The position numbers and the translations under genes are program-made. Source: a candidate division TA06 bacterium DG_78 (GTDB taxonomy: Bacteria; Hydrothermota; Tepidihabitantia; SM23-42). Taken from it: DNA of 5,865 bases. Positions 4,673 to 5,865 of the stretch are shown here, in pieces. The number at the start of each line of letters is the position of its first letter. Positions within the stretch are counted from its first letter, which is position 1. Location: NCBI GenBank assembly GCA_001303225.1, contig LJNI01000166.1, forward strand, positions 1 to 5,865, read 5' to 3'. Under the pieces are notes generated by a model that saw nothing but the letters and a program-made list of their open reading frames with translations, ran no database searches and was not told the origin of the DNA.

Positions 4673-4872
4673 ACAAGCTTAAAGAGCTTATCGAATACAT
4701 TGTAAAAGCATTAGTAGATAATCCGGAAAAAGTTGAGGTAAAGGAAATCGCTGGAGAAAAGAGCATTATATATGAGCTTAAAGTCGGTGAAGGTGATTTG
4801 GGTAAAGTAATTGGCAAAGAAGGTAGAACAGCAAAGGCTGTCAGAACAATCATTACCGCTGCGCGGTATTAG
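4669..4872 (+). CDS. khpA: KH-domain RNA-binding protein KhpA, C-terminally truncated
   Basis: This 67-residue protein matches the KhpA family of small KH-domain RNA-binding proteins, which act in RNA metabolism and cell division, usually with KhpB. The N-terminal ELIEYIVKALVDNPEKVEV is typical, and the KH motif GKVIGKEGRTAKAVRTII holds the RNA-binding GKEG loop at residues 49-52. The ATG at 4669 has a perfect AGGAGG (4657-4662) 6 nt upstream. An earlier ATG at 4600 lies in the decayed rpsP and has no such site. Family members usually run about 75-77 residues and end KEGKRVxLEIL. Here the frame stops after TAARY. The expected ending VLEILE followed by TAA TAA is present at 4866-4889, but in the -1 frame, and the KEGK part is missing. 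The gene may thus be a pseudogene, a shortened functional form, or affected by a sequence error. Confidence 0.8.
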   Translation: MNKLKELIEYIVKALVDNPEKVEVKEIAGEKSIIYELKVGEGDLGKVIGKEGRTAKAVRTIITAARY

Positions 4873-4889
4873 AGATTCTCGAATAATAA

Positions 4890-4995
4890 AGCGTAGTGTC
4901 TCTTGTCTTTTTCGTTCTATTCTGTACGAGTAATTGAGATTGTTAGATAATTCACAGAAATAGTAGTTAACATCAGCTGAGAAAATAATTACAGC
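4890..4995. other. Intergenic stretch with no recognised gene
   Basis: In many bacteria rimM and trmD follow rpsP-khpA. No trace of either could be read here on any frame. The stretch is AT-rich and leads directly into the large hairpin at 4996-5053. Confidence 0.5.
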
Positions 4996-5053
4996 AACAA
5001 GGGAGTGACCCCGTCCCTCTCTGAAGGACGGGATAAGTAATCACTCCCTTGTT
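4996..5053. terminator. Large two-part hairpin between convergent genes
   Basis: AACAAGGGAGTGA (4996-5008) is the perfect 13-bp inverse of TCACTCCCTTGTT (5041-5053). Inside, CCCGTCC (5010-5016) pairs with GGACGGG (5026-5032). It sits between khpA (+) and the cold-shock gene (-), so a bidirectional terminator or mRNA 3'-end stabiliser is likely. Neither side has a long T-run, and a palindromic repeat unit is an alternative. Confidence 0.55.
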
Positions 5054-5071
5054 TACATTTAACGCACGTGT

Positions 5072-5275
5072 TTACGCACGTTCTATTTTTGTGGCTTTTT
5101 CCCCTTTGGGGGATTGAGTAATTTCGAACTTGACCCGATCACCTTCATTCAGGGCACGGTAACCTTCACCGACAATTTCCTGGAAGTGGGCAAATACATC
5201 ACCACTACCATCTTCTTTCTCGATGAAGCCAAATCCTTTTCTACTGTCAAACCACTTTACTGTACCGTATGGCAT
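5072..5275 (-). CDS. Cold-shock protein, CspA family
   Basis: This is a 67-residue single-domain cold-shock protein, the normal length for the family. It is a small cytoplasmic OB-fold protein that binds single-stranded RNA or DNA and acts as an RNA chaperone. [15 protein letters not shown] opens the domain, with RNP1 KGFGFI at residues 13-18 and RNP2 VFAHF at 27-31 (usually VFVHF). The C-terminus [17 protein letters not shown] is typical. On the minus strand AAAGGAG lies a few bases before the ATG at 5275. A consensus-like promoter at 5367-5394 gives a leader of about 85 nt, in line with the long leaders of cold-regulated csp mRNAs. Which Csp paralogue it is cannot be decided. Confidence 0.95.
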   Translation of the reverse strand: MPYGTVKWFDSRKGFGFIEKEDGSGDVFAHFQEIVGEGYRALNEGDRVKFEITQSPKGEKATKIERA

Positions 5276-5366
5276 TTTTCTCCTTTCAAGCTTCTATTTG
5301 CAACATGGGATGAGAATATGAGTATCCTGCAGTCCTACGACAAATAATTTAGCTTATTTAATAATT

Positions 5367-5394
5367 ACTATATACAAATAATCAATTTTGTCAA
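5367..5394 (-). promoter_or_regulatory. Promoter of the cold-shock gene
   Basis: On the minus strand TTGACA (5394-5389) and TATAGT (5372-5367) are 16 bp apart. Transcription would start near 5360. It is well placed for the cold-shock gene, and no other minus-strand gene intervenes. Confidence 0.7.
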
Positions 5395-5427
5395 GGGGTA
5401 AAAATGCAATGATGAGATCGCTTAGCT

Positions 5428-5865
5428 TCAGAGTTTTGAGACCGGCATATCCGGGGTTTTGTATGAGTCGATCAAGGTTTGTCTACCTGCAATATTATTG
5501 AAGACTGCATACATAAACTGGGCAAGACTTGGATAGGAGATCTCGCTAAATCTTGTAATACGCCGGCATATATTACTCAAAGAATAAAATTCTTTTTTAA
5601 GAAAAAAATAACCCTCTGCAAGTTCTCTCTCTGTCATGTTTTTTGGGCGAAACGTAACGGTATAGTGGTTGTAATGACTCCAATCCTCAGAAATAAGTCT
5701 TCCCTCTTGTTTAAGGCGACGATATAATCTCGTTCCCGGGTAAGGAGTGAGAATATTAAATGTCGCAGTAGTTATTCTGTTTCTGTATAGGAATTCTAAA
5801 GTATCATCAAATACTGCTTTGGTATCGTCATCAAAGCCAAAAACAAATGAAGGATGAAATATGAT
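5428..5865 (-). CDS. B12-binding-type radical SAM protein, C-terminal part (partial)
   Basis: The frame stays open from the stop at 5430-5428 to the window edge, giving the last 145 residues of a longer protein. FVFGFDDDT at fragment residues 7-15 and FNILTPYPGTRLY at 36-48 match the end of the radical SAM barrel in the large family of B12-binding-domain radical SAM proteins. FRPKNMTERELAEGY at 72-86 begins the DUF4070-type C-terminal region, which is helical (EFYSLSNICRRI). The CxxxCxxC iron-sulfur motif and any B12 domain would lie beyond the window. Such proteins carry out radical methylation or other modifications. The substrate cannot be inferred from this part. The fragment has no internal stops. 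The internal Met near 5637 is not the true start. Confidence 0.85.
   Translation of the reverse strand: MIFHPSFVFGFDDDTKAVFDDTLEFLYRNRITTATFNILTPYPGTRLYRRLKQEGRLISEDWSHYNHYTVTFRPKNMTERELAEGYFFLKKEFYSLSNICRRITRFSEISYPSLAQFMYAVFNNIAGRQTLIDSYKTPDMPVSKL

Noticed and set aside
5114..5347. Plus-strand open frame opposite the cold-shock gene (also 5479-5727 opposite the radical SAM gene)
   Set aside because: The minus-strand frames encode clear conserved proteins, while the plus-strand translations have no recognisable motifs.

Overview
The window looks like chromosomal DNA from an uncultured, moderately AT-rich bacterium. The set of an intracellular GH57 glycosidase, a membrane-anchored TPR protein and a DUF4070-type radical SAM protein, with intergenic DNA full of small palindromes, resembles candidate phyla such as WOR-3, TA06 or Cloacimonadota. 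That placement is inference and is weak. The tRNA gene carries no encoded CCA. Four putative promoters share an unusually uniform layout of TTGACA-like box, 16 bp, TATAAT-like box.

Layout. Bases 1-203 hold two hairpins and a weak promoter. A TPR protein with one membrane helix (210-869, +) is followed by a full-length GH57 glycoside hydrolase (985-3048, +). From 3049 to about 4410 there is no protein gene. This stretch holds one intact tRNA-Leu(CAA) on the minus strand (3882-3967) with a consensus promoter, set in a dense field of repeats. These include a palindromic AT-rich element (3061-3240), two 60-bp direct repeats (A and B), two 87-bp repeats (C and D) whose hairpin arms differ in sequence but still pair, copies of tRNA-Leu end fragments, 21-bp-periodic tandem motifs, and many perfect hairpins with 3-nt loops.

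From about 4427 there is a decayed copy of the ribosomal protein S16 gene (rpsP). It overlaps the start of a KH-domain RNA-binding protein gene (khpA), as in the common rpsP-khpA operon. The rpsP copy has in-frame stops and indels. The khpA reading frame ends early, and its expected C-terminal end (VLEILE) sits in the -1 frame. A large hairpin (4996-5053) separates khpA from a convergent cold-shock protein gene (5072-5275, -) with a clear promoter and a leader of about 85 nt. The window ends in the 3' part of a B12-binding-type radical SAM gene (5428-5865, -).

How the genes relate: the TPR and GH57 genes are co-directional and could be co-transcribed, but nothing shows a shared function. The rpsP/khpA remnant and the tRNA-derived fragments together suggest a region shaped by repeated duplication and decay. 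The most interesting target is the C/D array beside tRNA-Leu, which behaves like a structured-RNA or palindromic mobile-element family and matches nothing I recognise.
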